Assembly (NCBI GenBank): GCA_949482135.1
Contig: CASYFC010000014.1
Location: 1-35,597, forward strand
DNA: 35,597 nt
Source of the DNA: an uncultured Clostridia bacterium
Lineage (GTDB): Bacteria > Bacillota > Clostridia > TANB77 > CAG-508
Reading direction: 5' to 3'
Made by a program: the position numbers and the translations under genes. Below the pieces are notes generated by a model that made no database searches, was not told the origin of the DNA, and was given only the letters and a program-made list of their open reading frames with translations. This document shows positions 16,877 through 27,873 of this stretch, piece after piece; position 1 is the stretch's first letter, and each line of letters begins with the position of its first letter.

Positions 16877-16907
16877 CTTTTTTCACCTCTAGTAATATTT
16901 ATATCAG

Positions 16908-16937
16908 AAAAGCAGATAACTTTCAATTATCTGCTTT
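16908..16937 (-). terminator. Terminator of the zinc ribbon gene
   Basis: AAAGCAGATAA (16909-16919) pairs with TTATCTGCTTT (16927-16937), with T-rich flanks on the minus strand. It lies between the zinc ribbon gene and tcdA. Confidence 0.7.
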
Positions 16938-16948
16938 ACATTTATCAA

Positions 16949-17152
16949 TTAATTTGTGAAAAAGTCTAATATATTCATTCCCGCATCTGTTACTGATTTA
17001 TAAATTTCTGTATATCCACATTTAGTGCAACTTACTGTAATAAATCTTTTATTTTGAACATCAAATATTTTAGCAAAATTTCCTCCAGTTGCTTGAAATT
17101 GATCTTTTTCATATTCAGTATTTCCACATTTTACACATTTCCAATCTGACAT
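16949..17152 (-). CDS. Small zinc ribbon protein (DUF2082-like)
   Basis: A 67-residue protein with two cysteine pairs, WKCVKCGN (Cys6/Cys9) and VSCTKCGYTE, that should form one zinc ribbon around a GGNFAKIFDVQNKRF strand pair. The pattern matches the DUF2082 family annotated as nucleic-acid-binding zinc ribbons. The start follows GAGGAGGAATT. It is a single-gene transcript by the terminator downstream. Function unknown. Confidence 0.85.
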   Translation of the reverse strand: MSDWKCVKCGNTEYEKDQFQATGGNFAKIFDVQNKRFITVSCTKCGYTEIYKSVTDAGMNILDFFTN

Positions 17153-17272
17153 AATAAATTCCTCCTCTATGTAATTATACTACTATTATATCAAAATTCA
17201 TATTAATAATTTATTAACTTAGAATCTTTTATTTCTAAAATTTATATTTTTTAAAATATATTGTCGTTATTG

Positions 17273-17301
17273 TTGACTTTTTATGTAAATTGTTTTATAA
17301 T
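17273..17301 (+). promoter_or_regulatory. SigA-type promoter of the sortase gene
   Basis: TTGACT (17273-17278), a 17-bp spacer, and TATAAT (17296-17301). The expected transcript start near 17308 gives a leader of about 65 nt to the ATG at 17372. Confidence 0.8.
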
Positions 17302-17371
17302 TTTGTATGCTAGGCATAATTTTTATGAAATTAATTTTAAATATTATATAAAGGAGTGTGAATTTTATTTA

Positions 17372-18388
17372 ATGAATAGGGTAAAAAATCGCACAAAAGA
17401 TGATTCAAAATCCCTAAAGATTATAAAAATTATTTTAATTATTTTAATAGTAACTATAACTTTACTATATATTACATGTAAACCAGTTTACAAAGTTGTT
17501 ATAGCTGGAGAAACTGTTGGATTTGTTACTAATAAAGAAATTATTACACAAGAAATTGATAAATATTTAAATGAAACTAATGAAAATATAACACATAGAG
17601 AATTAAATGTTTCTCCTGAATATAAATTCCAACTTATAAGAAAGGATATAAAAACAGATGAAGCTTCTGTTTTATCAATTGTCAAAAATAATGTAACTAC
17701 AACTTATAAAGCTTACTCTGTAAACTTTAATGGAGAACAAAAAGCTATTATTGCAAATCAAGAAGAAGCCACTAATTTAATAAATGAAATTAAGTCTGAC
17801 CTTAATGATGAAATTGAATTAAACTTTGATATTGTTGAAGTTTATTCTGATGAATTAAATGTATCTAGTGAAGATGTTGCAAAACAGTCTTTAAATGAAG
17901 TTAAAATAGAAAAAGTTTCAGAATATGAAAAGAAAAAGGCTGAAGAAAAAGCTGCAAGAGAAAAAGCAGAAGCTGAGCGTAGAGCCAAAGAAGCTGCTGC
18001 TATTACTCCTAATACTTGGAGATTAGAAATTCCTAAGATTGGTTTAAGAGGAAATATTGCAGAAGGAACAGATCCAAATGTTTTAGAACATCTAATAGGT
18101 CATTTTTCTGAAACAGTAGCTGATAATGGTAATGTTGGGCTTGCTGCACATAATGCTGGGCATAGCGCTAATTACTTTGCCAATATAAAAAACTTAGGAG
18201 CTGGTGATTTAATTTATTATATACATGGTGGAGTAAAGAAAACATATTCTGTTGTTTCAAAAGATATAATAAGTGTTTACGATTGGAGTAAACTAGGAAC
18301 AACAGCAGATGAAAGAGTAACTCTAATAACTTGTGTAGACGGTGATACTGAAATAAGGTTATGTGTTCAAGCTGTAAGAGTAGATTAA
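17372..18388 (+). CDS. Sortase-family transpeptidase with a long N-terminal extension
   Basis: A 338-residue protein. A basic N-terminus and one membrane helix (about 18-36) are followed by two similar segments of about 85 residues beginning YKVVIAGETVGFVTNKEIIT and YSVNFNGEQKAIIANQEEAT. Then comes an Ala/Lys/Glu-rich helix (about 183-210) and a sortase beta-barrel (215-338). The catalytic triad is visible as His260 (GLAAHNAGH), Cys321 (TLITCVDG) and Arg329 (EIRLCVQAV). It is the only sortase here and no LPXTG protein is nearby, so the substrate is unknown. ATG 17372 is the first in-frame start after AAGGAG (17351), with rather long spacing. The extension is unusual for a class D-like enzyme. 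Confidence 0.85.
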   Translation: MNRVKNRTKDDSKSLKIIKIILIILIVTITLLYITCKPVYKVVIAGETVGFVTNKEIITQEIDKYLNETNENITHRELNVSPEYKFQLIRKDIKTDEASVLSIVKNNVTTTYKAYSVNFNGEQKAIIANQEEATNLINEIKSDLNDEIELNFDIVEVYSDELNVSSEDVAKQSLNEVKIEKVSEYEKKKAEEKAAREKAEAERRAKEAAAITPNTWRLEIPKIGLRGNIAEGTDPNVLEHLIGHFSETVADNGNVGLAAHNAGHSANYFANIKNLGAGDLIYYIHGGVKKTYSVVSKDIISVYDWSKLGTTADERVTLITCVDGDTEIRLCVQAVRVD

Positions 18389-18395
18389 TATAAAA

Positions 18396-18424
18396 GAAGT
18401 ATTATATTCAAAATATAATACTTC
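18396..18424. terminator. Bidirectional terminator between convergent genes
   Basis: GAAGTATTATATT (18396-18408) pairs perfectly with AATATAATACTTC (18412-18424) over a 3-nt loop and is followed by a T run on the plus strand. It serves the sortase gene and probably also the convergent XRE gene. Confidence 0.85.
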
Positions 18425-18434
18425 TCTTTTTTTG

Positions 18435-19397
18435 TTATTCATATAGAATTTTATCTTTATATTTTTCAAGTGGCTCTTCTATTTCTTTAAGAGTATCCTG
18501 CACATAGTTATACGTATATGTTGACAAACTGTGACTGCCATCATATTCCGATGTTATATCATAATATTCTATTAAACAATCATTATTAAGTTTAATTTTT
18601 ATAATATATTCATCTGAAGATGCTCTGATTTCACGATTTATAATAGAAACATAGTACACTCTTGGATTTAAAGAAGATAATAAAATTTCTTTAAAACTTG
18701 AAGGAATTGCTGACAAGGTATTTTCTCTTATTATGTTTTCTGATTTATCAAAATATTCTTCTTCATTATCTATTCTATCTTTGTTATCTTGATATTCAAA
18801 CATTTCTGTATCTTTATCATAAATTAAACTATATGATGTTTTTTTGTCTTTATCTATAAGTTCTATACTATATGAATCATAATTTAATTCCCCATTTTTA
18901 TAATCTTGTTTTCTACTTAAAACTCCAGATGTTTGTTCTATTTTATTTCCAAATTTATAGGTACGCCAAAATGATCTTGTTACTGGATTATAGTCACTAG
19001 TATTCCTAAAACCTAGTGACATATAATAATTTTCTTCTGAAAAACTATTAGCTATTAAGTAAAATCTATAAAAAGCTATAAATTTATACATGCAAATTAG
19101 TAAATATATTAATAATATTACTAAAAACACTTTTAATATAATTTTTATTTTATGCTTTTTATTCTTAGTTGGAACTTTTGGATTTAGTTCCATATTTTCT
19201 ACTTCATCATCTAACAAATATTCATAAGTTACATTAAATTTTTTAACTATTTCTTGAATTTTATCTATGTCTGGTTTTGATTCATCATTCTCCCATTTAG
19301 AAACAGCTTGTCTTGATACATTTATTTCATTACCAAACTCTTCTTGTGAAAGACCTTTTTCTTTCCTTAGTTTGATTATTTTCTCACTTAACTTCAT
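18435..19397 (-). CDS. XRE-family regulator with one membrane helix and an external domain
   Basis: A 320-residue protein counted from ATG 19397, which lies 8 nt after AAGGAAGG; the GTG at 19406 would overlap that site. Residues 1-65 are a helix-turn-helix (LSQEEFGNEINVSRQAVSKW). A basic stretch (KNKKHKIKI) precedes a single membrane helix (about 87-108), and about 210 residues without recognised motifs should lie outside the cell. This is a one-component transmembrane regulator design: an external domain wired to a cytoplasmic DNA-binding head. A 12-bp inverted repeat near its promoter (19416-19449) may be its operator. Confidence 0.8.
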   Translation of the reverse strand: MKLSEKIIKLRKEKGLSQEEFGNEINVSRQAVSKWENDESKPDIDKIQEIVKKFNVTYEYLLDDEVENMELNPKVPTKNKKHKIKIILKVFLVILLIYLLICMYKFIAFYRFYLIANSFSEENYYMSLGFRNTSDYNPVTRSFWRTYKFGNKIEQTSGVLSRKQDYKNGELNYDSYSIELIDKDKKTSYSLIYDKDTEMFEYQDNKDRIDNEEEYFDKSENIIRENTLSAIPSSFKEILLSSLNPRVYYVSIINREIRASSDEYIIKIKLNNDCLIEYYDITSEYDGSHSLSTYTYNYVQDTLKEIEEPLEKYKDKILYE

Positions 19398-19415
19398 TTG
19401 TATCACCTTCCTTTC

Positions 19416-19449
19416 AATTTAATTATGACTTGCAATTCATAATTAAATT
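19416..19449 (-). promoter_or_regulatory. Perfect 12-bp inverted repeat next to the XRE promoter
   Basis: AATTTAATTATG (19416-19427) and CATAATTAAATT (19438-19449) flank a 10-bp centre, just upstream of the ribosome binding site of the transmembrane XRE gene. A minus-strand TATAAT box overlaps its upstream arm. This suits an operator for autoregulation, though AT-rich palindromes also arise by chance. Confidence 0.4.
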
Positions 19450-19522
19450 ATACTAAAATTTTAGGTTCTATTCTACCATTTTCACCTTGATATCTGTCAA
19501 CTAAACCTTACATTTTTCAATT

Positions 19523-19831
19523 TTACTTAAATTTAGTATATTTACTAACATCTAGTTTGTGTGATAATAATTCTTGCAAATTATTTTTTCTTATTAGTTC
19601 TTCTTTTTGAGATTTTGATAAGGTCTTTTTTATATGATATTCCAATTTTGAAGCTGATACTCTGTCTTCTGCTATCCAAGCACTTTCGATTTTCTTTACA
19701 CTATGATTTAAAGTATATTTTGCACATTTTTTGTCTTTAGTAATGTGTTCTTGAAATCTTCTTTCTAAGTCTGTAGTTATACCTGTATATAAAGAGTTAT
19801 CTTCACATCTTAACATATAAACATAATACAT
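19523..19831 (-). CDS. GIY-YIG nuclease-domain protein (UPF0213 type)
   Basis: A 102-residue protein counted from ATG 19831, which follows AAAGGAGT. It starts MYYVYMLRCEDNSLYTGIT, the GIY-YIG strands in the form YVY...YTG. Then come ERRFQEH (catalytic Arg region), a basic middle, and EYHIKKTLSKSQKEELI containing the family Glu. The length is that of the stand-alone UPF0213/YhbQ/YazA group. Its role is presumed to be in DNA processing, but it is uncharacterised. Confidence 0.9.
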   Translation of the reverse strand: MYYVYMLRCEDNSLYTGITTDLERRFQEHITKDKKCAKYTLNHSVKKIESAWIAEDRVSASKLEYHIKKTLSKSQKEELIRKNNLQELLSHKLDVSKYTKFK

Positions 19832-19889
19832 TTTTTTACTCCTTTTATACAGGTATAATAACATATTTTATATTTTTTATCTATACTAC

Positions 19890-21461
19890 TTATTTAGTAA
19901 AATCTATAATTTCTAAATTATTAATTTTAGCTGTATTATCATCTTGATTTGGAATTTCTAAGTTAACTATCTCTCCTACTTTTTCGGTTACACATCCAAA
20001 TAATAGTGTAAATTCTATATTATTTAAATTATCTAAAGACATTTTGTGTAAGTTAAGACCAGCTACTCTATCTATATTTCTAGAAAAAATAATTTTATTT
20101 TCTTTGCTATTAACTCCTTTAATTTCTTCTTCTACAGGGAAGATATAATTCATATCTTCATTTTTTTCTCTAATTAGTATTCTCCATTCATCACCTAAAG
20201 ATCCAATTTCATTATAATAAAATACAATATTTTCATCATCTGCATCTATTTTTTCAATTGTAAATGTTCCACCTAAGCCACTTTTTGCAGAATATTTTGC
20301 ATCTCCTACTTTTACTGAATACCATGTAGCTTTATTATACATTTCTTTCTCTTCTGTTTCACCGTTTTCATTTACTTTTCTATCTTCAAAAATTCTACTT
20401 TTTATAGGAGTTACTTTTATTTTATTACTGTTATTTTCTGAACTTATTAATATTATATAGTTTTCTTCTTGTATTATTTTATCAGTTTCTTTAATTTCAT
20501 ATTCTGGCTTTTCTTTCAAATTTCCATTCTCATTTACATATATTTTCTTACCAGCTGTACTTCCATCATAAATAATTTTTGATATAGAATTATCATTCTC
20601 ATCTGTAACTAAAAAGCTATTATATTGCATTGGATTTTCATTGTATTCCTTATATGTTATATCTTCAACTATCTTTTTAGCTGTTATAAATGTCTGAAAT
20701 TTAGTATTAGCAATTTTTTCAATAATAACCTTTGTATGACTATCAATTTTTTGTTCGGATATTACTGTTTCCTCTTCATTTCCTTTTAATTCAACTTCAG
20801 TTTTTATAGTTTTTCCTATTTTTATAGCTTCATTGTCCCCACTTTCAAATCCATAGATTGTTCCAGAAGAAATCTCATCTATTGCTATTTCTAAATTCAA
20901 ATTATTTTTATTTACATCCATTATATTTATTATTTGTGTGTATGCATATTCATTTTCAGAAATTTTGTCAACATATTCATTAACATTTGTGATTTCTTTT
21001 GAATTTACAGAAACTTTTTCTTCAACCTTTAAGTCGTATCCTAGTCCTTCAACGTATTCTATTGGTTTTGTCATCTTTTCCAAGGCTTTATCTTTTAATT
21101 TAATTTTATACTCAGCAATAATATACGCTTTATCTCCTGCCATGCTTTCCAAAGTTATATCACAATATTCATTTTCTATTGATTTATTTATTTCAACTAT
21201 ACTATTTTCATAATTTTCACTTAATTTTAGAAATCCCATTTTTTCCATATTTAAGTTTCCACTTATTCCAGCATATGCTGTTGCACTTAACGTTCCAACA
21301 ATAAATACTGTAGCTACTTTTTGTAAGCTAATTAGTTTATGTTTCTTTTTTGGTTTTAAAGCTTCAAAATTAGCTTCAATACCACTATTTTTTGAATTTT
21401 CATATTTTAAATAAATTGAATCTTTAAAATATTTTCTTTTTTCTTCTATATTTTTATTCAT
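19890..21461 (-). CDS. DUF4179-type anti-sigma-like membrane protein
   Basis: A 523-residue protein. A charged cytoplasmic N-terminus of about 45 residues (MNKNIEEKRKYFKDSIYLKY) is followed by one membrane helix (about 46-66, VATVFIVGTLSATAYAGISG) and a long external region rich in beta-strands. This is the DUF4179 layout found next to ECF sigma factors, where the N-terminus is believed to hold the sigma factor until an envelope signal arrives. Its ATG overlaps the sigma gene stop by 8 nt, which supports a sigma/anti-sigma pair. Confidence 0.85.
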   Translation of the reverse strand: MNKNIEEKRKYFKDSIYLKYENSKNSGIEANFEALKPKKKHKLISLQKVATVFIVGTLSATAYAGISGNLNMEKMGFLKLSENYENSIVEINKSIENEYCDITLESMAGDKAYIIAEYKIKLKDKALEKMTKPIEYVEGLGYDLKVEEKVSVNSKEITNVNEYVDKISENEYAYTQIINIMDVNKNNLNLEIAIDEISSGTIYGFESGDNEAIKIGKTIKTEVELKGNEEETVISEQKIDSHTKVIIEKIANTKFQTFITAKKIVEDITYKEYNENPMQYNSFLVTDENDNSISKIIYDGSTAGKKIYVNENGNLKEKPEYEIKETDKIIQEENYIILISSENNSNKIKVTPIKSRIFEDRKVNENGETEEKEMYNKATWYSVKVGDAKYSAKSGLGGTFTIEKIDADDENIVFYYNEIGSLGDEWRILIREKNEDMNYIFPVEEEIKGVNSKENKIIFSRNIDRVAGLNLHKMSLDNLNNIEFTLLFGCVTEKVGEIVNLEIPNQDDNTAKINNLEIIDFTK

Positions 21462-21999
21462 TATAGCAATCAGCCTCCTTCATTAATATTTGTTTTAATT
21501 TTCTTCTTCCTCTATAAATCAAACTTTTCACTTGAGATAAAGACATATTTAATATTTTAGAAATTTCTTTATATGATAATTCTTCTATATCTACCAAATA
21601 TATCAATTGATTCTGTGGATTTGGCAGTTTATCTATTGCAGATTTTAATTTTTCATTTTTCTCTTTTTTAAAAACAATGTCTTCTATTTCCTCTTCTGTA
21701 AAAAGATATTCATTATCTTGCAAATATGAAATTTTGCTTTCTTTTTTTATATAGTTTATTGCTCGACTTTTTGCAATTATATAAAGATATGTCTTCAGTG
21801 AATATTTAAAATCATATTTTTCTTTATTCATAAGAATATAAACAAAAACATCTTGTGCTAAATCTTCTGCTACATCTATTCTTTTAACAAATCTATAAAT
21901 AAAGTAAATAATTTTTTCCATGTATTTGTCCACTATATATTCAAAAGATTCTTTATCTCCGCTTAAGAACTTCTTATATAGTTTTTTATCTTCCTCCAT
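21454..21999 (-). CDS. ECF-family RNA polymerase sigma factor
   Basis: A 181-residue sigma-70 family protein with only regions 2 and 4. Region 2 includes YMEKIIYFIYRFVKRIDVAE, DLAQDVFVYI and KTYLYIIAKSRAINYIKKES. Region 4 includes LPNPQNQLIYLVDIEELSYK and the helix-turn-helix ISKILNMSLSQVKSLIYRGR. Overlap with the DUF4179 gene implies co-translation with its probable anti-sigma factor. Such pairs usually control envelope-stress genes and their own operon. The start follows AGGGAGGAA. Confidence 0.93.
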   Translation of the reverse strand: MEEDKKLYKKFLSGDKESFEYIVDKYMEKIIYFIYRFVKRIDVAEDLAQDVFVYILMNKEKYDFKYSLKTYLYIIAKSRAINYIKKESKISYLQDNEYLFTEEEIEDIVFKKEKNEKLKSAIDKLPNPQNQLIYLVDIEELSYKEISKILNMSLSQVKSLIYRGRRKLKQILMKEADCYNE

Positions 22000-22131
22000 T
22001 TTTTCCTCCCTTTGAATATAAGATCTTAATTCTAATTATAATACAATTTTGAAATAACAAAAGTTGCAGTTTATTTTTCAAATTTATTTTTTTCTTTATT
22101 ATTAATTAACATTTTCTATATATATTTTGGT

Positions 22132-22447
22132 ATGGGTACTCCAAGCTTTGAACAATTTTCTAATAAAGATATTAGTTCTATAAAACATACATAAATTAAA
22201 AAATTAAGAAAAGATAACGGATATACTCAAGAAGAGTTAGCTAATCTACTACAATTACAGTCCAAATCAAGTATAGCTAAGATTCTAATTATACCCAATC
22301 TGAAATAGCTAATTTTTAGTTCTTGATATAGATATGAGTGAATATACATACCCTAATCAAAAACAAATTGAACATATAAAGCAATTTGCTAAATTTATTT
22401 TAAAAGATAATAAAAAGAAAAATAAATACACAAAAAAGTCTCACTAA
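22132..22447 (+). pseudogene. Decayed XRE-family regulator
   Basis: From an ATG at 22132 the plus strand encodes MGTPSFEQFSNKDISSIKHT, a stop, and then in the same frame IKKLRKDNGYTQEELANLLQ, clearly the first half of a Cro/CI helix-turn-helix. A shifted frame continues NYTQSEIANF. A third frame gives DIDMSEYTYPNQKQIEHIKQ and a basic tail to the stop at 22447. At least one nonsense and two frameshift changes are needed, so this is a genuine pseudogene rather than a single sequence error. Confidence 0.7.
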
Positions 22448-22465
22448 TATTAGCGAGACTTTTTT
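22432..22465. terminator. Bidirectional terminator between the XRE pseudogene and asnS
   Basis: AAAAAAGTCTC (22432-22442) pairs with GAGACTTTTTT (22455-22465), with an inner CTAATATTAG palindrome. It has T runs on both strands, and it serves asnS on the minus strand. Confidence 0.85.
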
Positions 22466-22479
22466 ATTCAACCATTTTA

Positions 22480-23871
22480 CTAAAATTCACAATTCTTTGG
22501 TGTTCTTGGGAAAGGAATAACATCACGAATATTTTGCATACCTGTAATGTACATTATTAATCTTTCAAATCCAAGACCAAATCCAGAGTGAGGAACACTT
22601 CCATATTTTCTTAAATCTAAATACCACCAATAGTCTTGTTCATCCATATTTAAATCTTTTATTTTGTTTTTTAAAATTTCTAAACTATCTTCTCTTTGGC
22701 TACCACCAATTATTTCTCCAATTCCTGGTGCTAAAAGATCAGCTGCTGCAACAGTTTTTCCATCTGGATTTAATTTCATGTAAAATGCTTTTATTTCTGC
22801 TGGATAATCTGTTACAAATACTGGTTTTTTGAATATTTGTTCACTTAAATATCTTTCATGTTCTGTTTGAAGGTCTGTTCCCCAAGATACTTTATATTCA
22901 AATTTATCATTTACTTTTTCTAATTCTTTTATAGCATCTGTATAAGAAATTCTACCAAATTCTGAATTTACTAAATTATGAAGTCTTTCAAGTAATGTTT
23001 TATCTATAAAATTATTGAAGAATTCCATTTCTTCTGGACAGTTCTCTAATACATAATTTATAACATATTTTAGCATGTTTTCTGCTAAATCCATATCATC
23101 TTTTAAATCTGCAAAACAAATTTCAGGTTCTATCATCCAAAATTCTGCTGCATGTTTTACAGTATTTGAATTTTCAGCTCTGAATGTTGGTCCAAATGTA
23201 TAAACATTTCTAAATGCAAACGCATATGTTTCTACATTAAGTTGTCCACTAACTGTAAGATGTGCTGGTTTTCCAAAAAAATCTTTTGAAAAATCTACTG
23301 TTCCATCTTCTAGTTTATCCACATTTTGTAAATCAAATGTGTTTAAATTAAACATTTCTCCTGCACCTTCTGCATCACTTCCTGTGATTATTGGTGTATG
23401 AACATATACAAAATTGTTTTCTTGAAAAAACTTGTGTATTGCATATGAAGCAGCTGAACGAACTCTAAATACTGCATTAAATGTATTTGTTCTAGGTCTT
23501 AAATGAGCTATTGTTCTTAAATATTCCATTGAATGTCTTTTCTTTTGTAATGGATATTCTGAATCTGAAAGTGCAATAACTTCAACACTTTTTGCTTTTA
23601 CTTCAAATGGTTGTTTTGCATTTTCTGTTTTTACTAAATCTCCAACTACTGTAATTGATGAGCTTAATGTTAATTTGCAAATTTCATCAAAATTGCTTAA
23701 TGTATTATCAAAAACAATTTGTAAATTTTTGAAAAATGACCCATCATTAATTTCTATAAACCCAAATGTTTTAGAATCTCTAACTGTTCTAACCCATCCA
23801 GATACTTTTATTTCTTTTGAATAATAATTTTCTGATTTTCTATATAAATCTTTAATTATAACACTTTCCAT
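22480..23871 (-). CDS. asnS: Asparaginyl-tRNA synthetase
   Basis: A 463-residue class IIb aminoacyl-tRNA synthetase that charges tRNA-Asn. An N-terminal OB-fold ([20 protein letters not shown]) binds the anticodon. The catalytic core has motif 2 ([20 protein letters not shown]), [14 protein letters not shown] and motif 3 ([20 protein letters not shown]). [20 protein letters not shown] is characteristic of AsnRS rather than AspRS. There is no T-box leader; the gap to the next gene is only 60 bp and holds a simple promoter. Confidence 0.97.
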   Translation of the reverse strand: MESVIIKDLYRKSENYYSKEIKVSGWVRTVRDSKTFGFIEINDGSFFKNLQIVFDNTLSNFDEICKLTLSSSITVVGDLVKTENAKQPFEVKAKSVEVIALSDSEYPLQKKRHSMEYLRTIAHLRPRTNTFNAVFRVRSAASYAIHKFFQENNFVYVHTPIITGSDAEGAGEMFNLNTFDLQNVDKLEDGTVDFSKDFFGKPAHLTVSGQLNVETYAFAFRNVYTFGPTFRAENSNTVKHAAEFWMIEPEICFADLKDDMDLAENMLKYVINYVLENCPEEMEFFNNFIDKTLLERLHNLVNSEFGRISYTDAIKELEKVNDKFEYKVSWGTDLQTEHERYLSEQIFKKPVFVTDYPAEIKAFYMKLNPDGKTVAAADLLAPGIGEIIGGSQREDSLEILKNKIKDLNMDEQDYWWYLDLRKYGSVPHSGFGLGFERLIMYITGMQNIRDVIPFPRTPKNCEF

Positions 23872-23900
23872 AAGTATTCCTCCACTATTAATCTTGAAAC

Positions 23901-23929
23901 ATTATATAAGAATATTTATAAATTTTCAA
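23901..23929 (-). promoter_or_regulatory. SigA-type promoter of asnS
   Basis: On the minus strand TTGAAA (23924-23929), a 17-bp spacer, and TATAAT (23901-23906). The leader to the ATG at 23871 is short. Confidence 0.75.
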
Positions 23930-23931
23930 TA

Positions 23932-24801
23932 CTATTTGTTAAATACAAATCTTTCTGTTTCTTCTACAAATTCGAATCCGACTTTTTCATACACACTTTT
24001 TGCTGCTTCATTTGTTGATAAAACATGTAAAGCAATATAGCTATATCCGTCTTCCAATAGTTTTTTTGATAATGCATATATACATTTTTTACCATATCCT
24101 TTTCCTCTAAACTCTTTTGGAGAAATAACAGCACCAATTGTGCATCCATTTATTTGTTTTCTAACAGTTACTGCATGACAAAAAATGTTTTTTTCATTTA
24201 TATCTGTTAAAATAAATAATCCCTTTTTAAAATAAATATTTGCAATTCTTAAAGCTTCTTCATCTGAACAAGCCTCAACTCCAGATATATCTGTATGAAT
24301 ATCTTTAACAATTTGACTCATTTTTCCCATATCTGCATTTTCAGAATTTAACTTAATTAATTTTTCATTTTCTTCTAAAAAATGTTCCTGTTTTAATTTT
24401 TTTAATGCTAAAGTATATACCATACTATTTTCAACAATCGTTTTTTGAGTTTTTTTACTATAAGATTCAGCTATTATTGATGAACATTTTTTATCTCCAA
24501 ATATTTGATTTAAATTAATATTCAAATCTATAATATTATCTGTTAAAAATTCTATTTCTTCTATTGATATGCATCCAGTAGGGCAATAATAAAGCAATCC
24601 TTGCTTATCATCATCTGCTAAAAATATAATTTTTACTTCATTATCGTTTTCAATTCTTCCAAGAAACCACTTATTAACTTTTTCATCATTATGCTCAAGA
24701 ACAATTCCTAACATAAGCTCATTTTTGGCTTCTTCTTTTAATAGAATTTCTAGATTTTCATTTAAAAAATCTTTTTTACTTTCATATTTTACAAACTTCA
24801 T
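23932..24801 (-). CDS. GNAT-family N-acetyltransferase (two-domain)
   Basis: A 289-residue protein. The C-terminal 130 residues form a GNAT domain with the acetyl-CoA pyrophosphate loop in GAVISPKEFRGKGYGKKCIY and the C-terminal strands SYIALHVLSTNEAAKSVYEK. The N-terminal 150 residues resemble the degenerate first half of FR47-like or tandem GNAT proteins (NKWFLGRIENDNEVKIIFLA). The acetyl acceptor is unknown. It is convergent with none and shares the minus-strand run with asnS. Confidence 0.85.
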   Translation of the reverse strand: MKFVKYESKKDFLNENLEILLKEEAKNELMLGIVLEHNDEKVNKWFLGRIENDNEVKIIFLADDDKQGLLYYCPTGCISIEEIEFLTDNIIDLNINLNQIFGDKKCSSIIAESYSKKTQKTIVENSMVYTLALKKLKQEHFLEENEKLIKLNSENADMGKMSQIVKDIHTDISGVEACSDEEALRIANIYFKKGLFILTDINEKNIFCHAVTVRKQINGCTIGAVISPKEFRGKGYGKKCIYALSKKLLEDGYSYIALHVLSTNEAAKSVYEKVGFEFVEETERFVFNK

Positions 24802-24847
24802 TTAAATACCATACAGTAAATTTATTATACTCTTCCTTTCTTTATTA

Positions 24848-27248
<2,401 letters not shown>

Positions 27249-27414
27249 TATAAAATTTTCCTTTCTTAATATATCTTGTAATAAATTTTTTATTTATATT
27301 AATATTAGAATAATATCATACATCTTTGATGAATACAATAAATACGTTATATATTATAAATTCTTCTATATATATGATATAATAATTTATAAATTAAATT
27401 ATTTTAAAAAAGTA

Positions 27415-27443
27415 TTGACTTTTTCAACTTATCGAGTTATAAT
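27415..27443 (+). promoter_or_regulatory. Promoter of the tRNA-Pro gene
   Basis: TTGACT (27415-27420), a 17-bp spacer, and TATAAT (27438-27443), ending 22 bp before the mature tRNA. Confidence 0.85.
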
Positions 27444-27465
27444 AATCGATGTCTGTAAAAGATAT

Positions 27466-27541
27466 CGAGGTGTAGCGCAGTTGGTAGCGCGCGTGGTTTG
27501 GGACCATGAGGTCGCAGGTTCGATCCCTGTCACCTCGACCA
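27466..27541 (+). tRNA. tRNA-Pro (anticodon UGG)
   Basis: The acceptor stem CGAGGTG (27466-27472) pairs with CACCTCG (27531-27537), followed by an A discriminator and an encoded CCA. The anticodon arm is CGTGG-TTTGGGA-CCATG with anticodon TGG. The T arm is GCAGG-TTCGATC-CCTGT. The folded length is 76 nt with CCA. The 3' end of this gene borders the mobile element and is a plausible integration target, but no second copy of it occurs in the window. Confidence 0.97.
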
Positions 27542-27544
27542 TAA

Positions 27545-27576
27545 AAATACTGAAAACAGCGGTTTTCAGTATTTTT
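27545..27576 (+). terminator. Terminator of the tRNA-Pro gene
   Basis: AAATACTGAAAAC (27545-27557) pairs with GTTTTCAGTATTT (27562-27574) over a 4-nt loop, followed by more T. Confidence 0.85.
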
Positions 27577-27602
27577 TGTTTTTATTCAAAATTATTTAGT
27601 AG

Positions 27603-27644
27603 TATCTCAAAATGCCTAGAAATAGGCATTTTATCATTTGAGAT
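27603..27644. other. Nested hairpin downstream of the tRNA
   Basis: AAAATGCCTA (27609-27618) and TAGGCATTTT (27623-27632) close a GAAA tetraloop, and an outer ATCTCAA/TTGAGAT pair (27604-27610 and 27638-27644) extends it. It may be a second terminator or part of the element end. No gene is seen from 27577 to 27838. Confidence 0.5.
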
Positions 27645-27682
27645 TATTTAAAGTTATTTAGACCAATACAGCGTTACAGAGT

Positions 27683-27796
27683 TTTTGTTAGATTTATTGT
27701 TAGACTTGTCAAAAAAACTGTCTAACAAAAACTAAATCTATGTAATCACTGAGTATAAAGGAGTACGTGGATTTTTATTAGAATTATTGTTAGACA
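27683..27796. repeat. Five TTGTTAGAC-like boxes, candidate integrase arm sites
   Basis: TTGTTAGAT (27685), TTGTTAGAC (27697), the inverted GTCTAACAA (27720), TTATTAGAA (27775) and TTGTTAGAC (27787) occur in 111 bp. The first two and last two form direct pairs, each with a 12-bp period, within two near-identical 24-bp blocks. Tyrosine integrases of this type bind such short direct repeats beside the attachment core, so this marks the likely left attachment region. Confidence 0.5.
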
Positions 27797-27838
27797 ATAG
27801 TATTTAAAATTATATGTAATTATTTAAGAACATAAAAA

Positions 27839-27859
27839 GGGAAGTATTTATTACTTCCC
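27839..27859 (-). terminator. Terminator of the mob gene cluster
   Basis: GGGAAGTA (27839-27846) pairs with TACTTCCC (27852-27859), followed on the minus strand by a T run. It lies 15 bp after the DUF6809-like gene. Confidence 0.75.
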
Positions 27860-27873
27860 AAATTATATTAACT

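Noticed and set aside
17261-17371. Upstream in-frame extension of the sortase
   Set aside because: It would begin before the promoter's expected transcript start and has no ribosome binding site; ATG 17372 follows AAGGAG.
23872-23931. T-box riboswitch before asnS
   Set aside because: Only 60 bp separate asnS from the neighbouring gene, and a plain promoter fills the space.
27683-27796. TTGTTAGAC boxes as a CRISPR array
   Set aside because: The boxes are 9 bp, of mixed orientation and unequal spacing, with no spacer-repeat periodicity and no cas genes.
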